DNA from: Aliidiomarina maris
Lineage (GTDB): Bacteria; Pseudomonadota; Gammaproteobacteria; Enterobacterales; Alteromonadaceae
Assembly (NCBI RefSeq): GCF_003987335.1
Contig: NZ_PIPK01000012.1
Span: 31,896 to 95,895, forward strand
Length of the DNA stretch: 64,000 nt
Reading direction: 5' to 3'
Notes under the pieces: model-generated
Database searches by the model: none
What the model saw: only the letters and a program-made list of their open reading frames with translations
Told to the model about the DNA's origin: nothing
In this document: in pieces, positions 63,874 to 64,000 of the stretch
Layout: the number at the start of each line of letters is the position of its first letter
How positions within the stretch are numbered: position 1 is the first letter of the stretch
Made by a program: the position numbers and the translations under genes

Positions 63874-64000
63874 GGCCTTGTTGAACAAATAGTGGAACTT
63901 TCTCAGTTAGCGTTGATCAGATCGCCAAACCACGCTGATACTAGACACCGCAATGAGCAAAGCAAAATACCGAGTTAAAAACTGGTCTGAATACAACAAA
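63874..64000 (+). mobile_element. IS5-family (IS903-group) insertion sequence, left end
   Basis: The sequence from 63874, ggccttgttgaacaaata, resembles the 18-base IS903 terminal repeat (ggctttgttgaataaatc, recalled from memory; 15 of 18 agree). The following bases also resemble the IS903 left end, for example ggatcagatc-like tgatcagatc, and the transposase start comes at the right distance. The right end and target duplication are outside the window. Confidence 0.85.
63953..64000 (+). CDS. IS5-family transposase, N-terminal fragment at window edge
   Basis: Sixteen codons starting MSKAKYRVKNWSEYNK run to the window edge. This N-terminus is typical of IS903-group transposases (compare KFKITNWPAYN in IS903). 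The DDE domain would follow outside the window, so integrity cannot be judged. Confidence 0.85.
   Translation, partial: MSKAKYRVKNWSEYNK

Noticed and set aside
1..64000. CRISPR array, prophage, plasmid-type or defence island
   Set aside because: No regularly spaced repeats, phage structural genes, integrase, cas or restriction genes were seen; the only mobile element is the IS at the right edge.

Overview
The window is ordinary chromosomal DNA of a gammaproteobacterium. Gene content and order (pepA-holC-valS, lptFG, tolC next to nudF-DUF1249-parE-parC, glnE, yggS-proC-yggT-DUF4426, rdgB-hemW, trmB/mutY-yggX, PA2779/PA2778 pair, short PutA) fit the Alteromonadales; Idiomarinaceae (Idiomarina/Pseudidiomarina type) is my best guess, made from family knowledge and not from a database search. 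Base composition looks moderate and even, with no prophage, CRISPR array or large island.

Layout. 1-2.1 kb: 3' part of a GGDEF diguanylate cyclase, then two FAS1 (fasciclin) genes, the second apparently without its signal peptide. 2.1-6.6 kb: RluA-type pseudouridine synthase, GST, tRNA-Leu(CAA), RDD membrane protein and the LPS exporter permeases lptF-lptG. 6.8-11.7 kb: pepA-holC-valS. 11.7-18.3 kb, minus strand: nudF-DUF1249-parE-parC and then plsC-rraB. 18.5-21.8 kb: envelope genes tolC, uppP and an lpxL-type acyltransferase. 21.8-25.4 kb: CYTH gene plus glnE. 25.6-29.5 kb: putA and upp. 29.6-35 kb, minus strand: a three-domain lipoprotein and sbcD-sbcC. 35.2-39.2 kb: a decayed DUF2254 gene and small-molecule enzymes (YhbW-like monooxygenase, GGCT-like, GNAT, PhzF). 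39.3-45.1 kb: acyl-CoA dehydrogenase, cca, folB-folK, plsY, tsaD. 45.1-54.9 kb: pilT, yggS-proC-yggT-DUF4426, cvrA antiporter, rdgB-hemW, trmB, mutY-yggX. 55-57.4 kb: proB-proA. 57.5-63.6 kb: tRNA-Phe(GAA), ldhA plus a lactate permease, an unknown membrane protein, the PA2779/PA2778 pair and a 2OG-Fe(II) oxygenase. The right edge holds the left end of an IS5-family (IS903-group) insertion sequence that has cut the 5' end off a small PLDc_N-like membrane protein gene.

Functional links. Proline metabolism is well represented: proBA and proC for synthesis and putA for catabolism. Envelope building is the second theme: lptFG, plsC, plsY, uppP, lpxL and tolC. DNA maintenance and segregation (parCE, mutY, rdgB, sbcCD, holC) and tRNA maturation (cca, tsaD, trmB, valS) fill most of the rest.

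Points deserving a second look: the IS insertion, the degenerate DUF2254 and FAS1 genes, three short tandem triplications each placed between convergent genes (one lengthens TsaD), absence of cpdA and yqiA from the nudF-parE locus, an unusual MliC/COG3650/META lipoprotein, a perfect inverted repeat just upstream of the YhbW-like gene, and the little-studied PA2778/PA2779 peptidase pair. I found no clear new multi-gene defence or biosynthetic system. There is no gene-free stretch longer than 300 bases; the intergenic gaps hold the terminators, repeats and promoter candidates listed.
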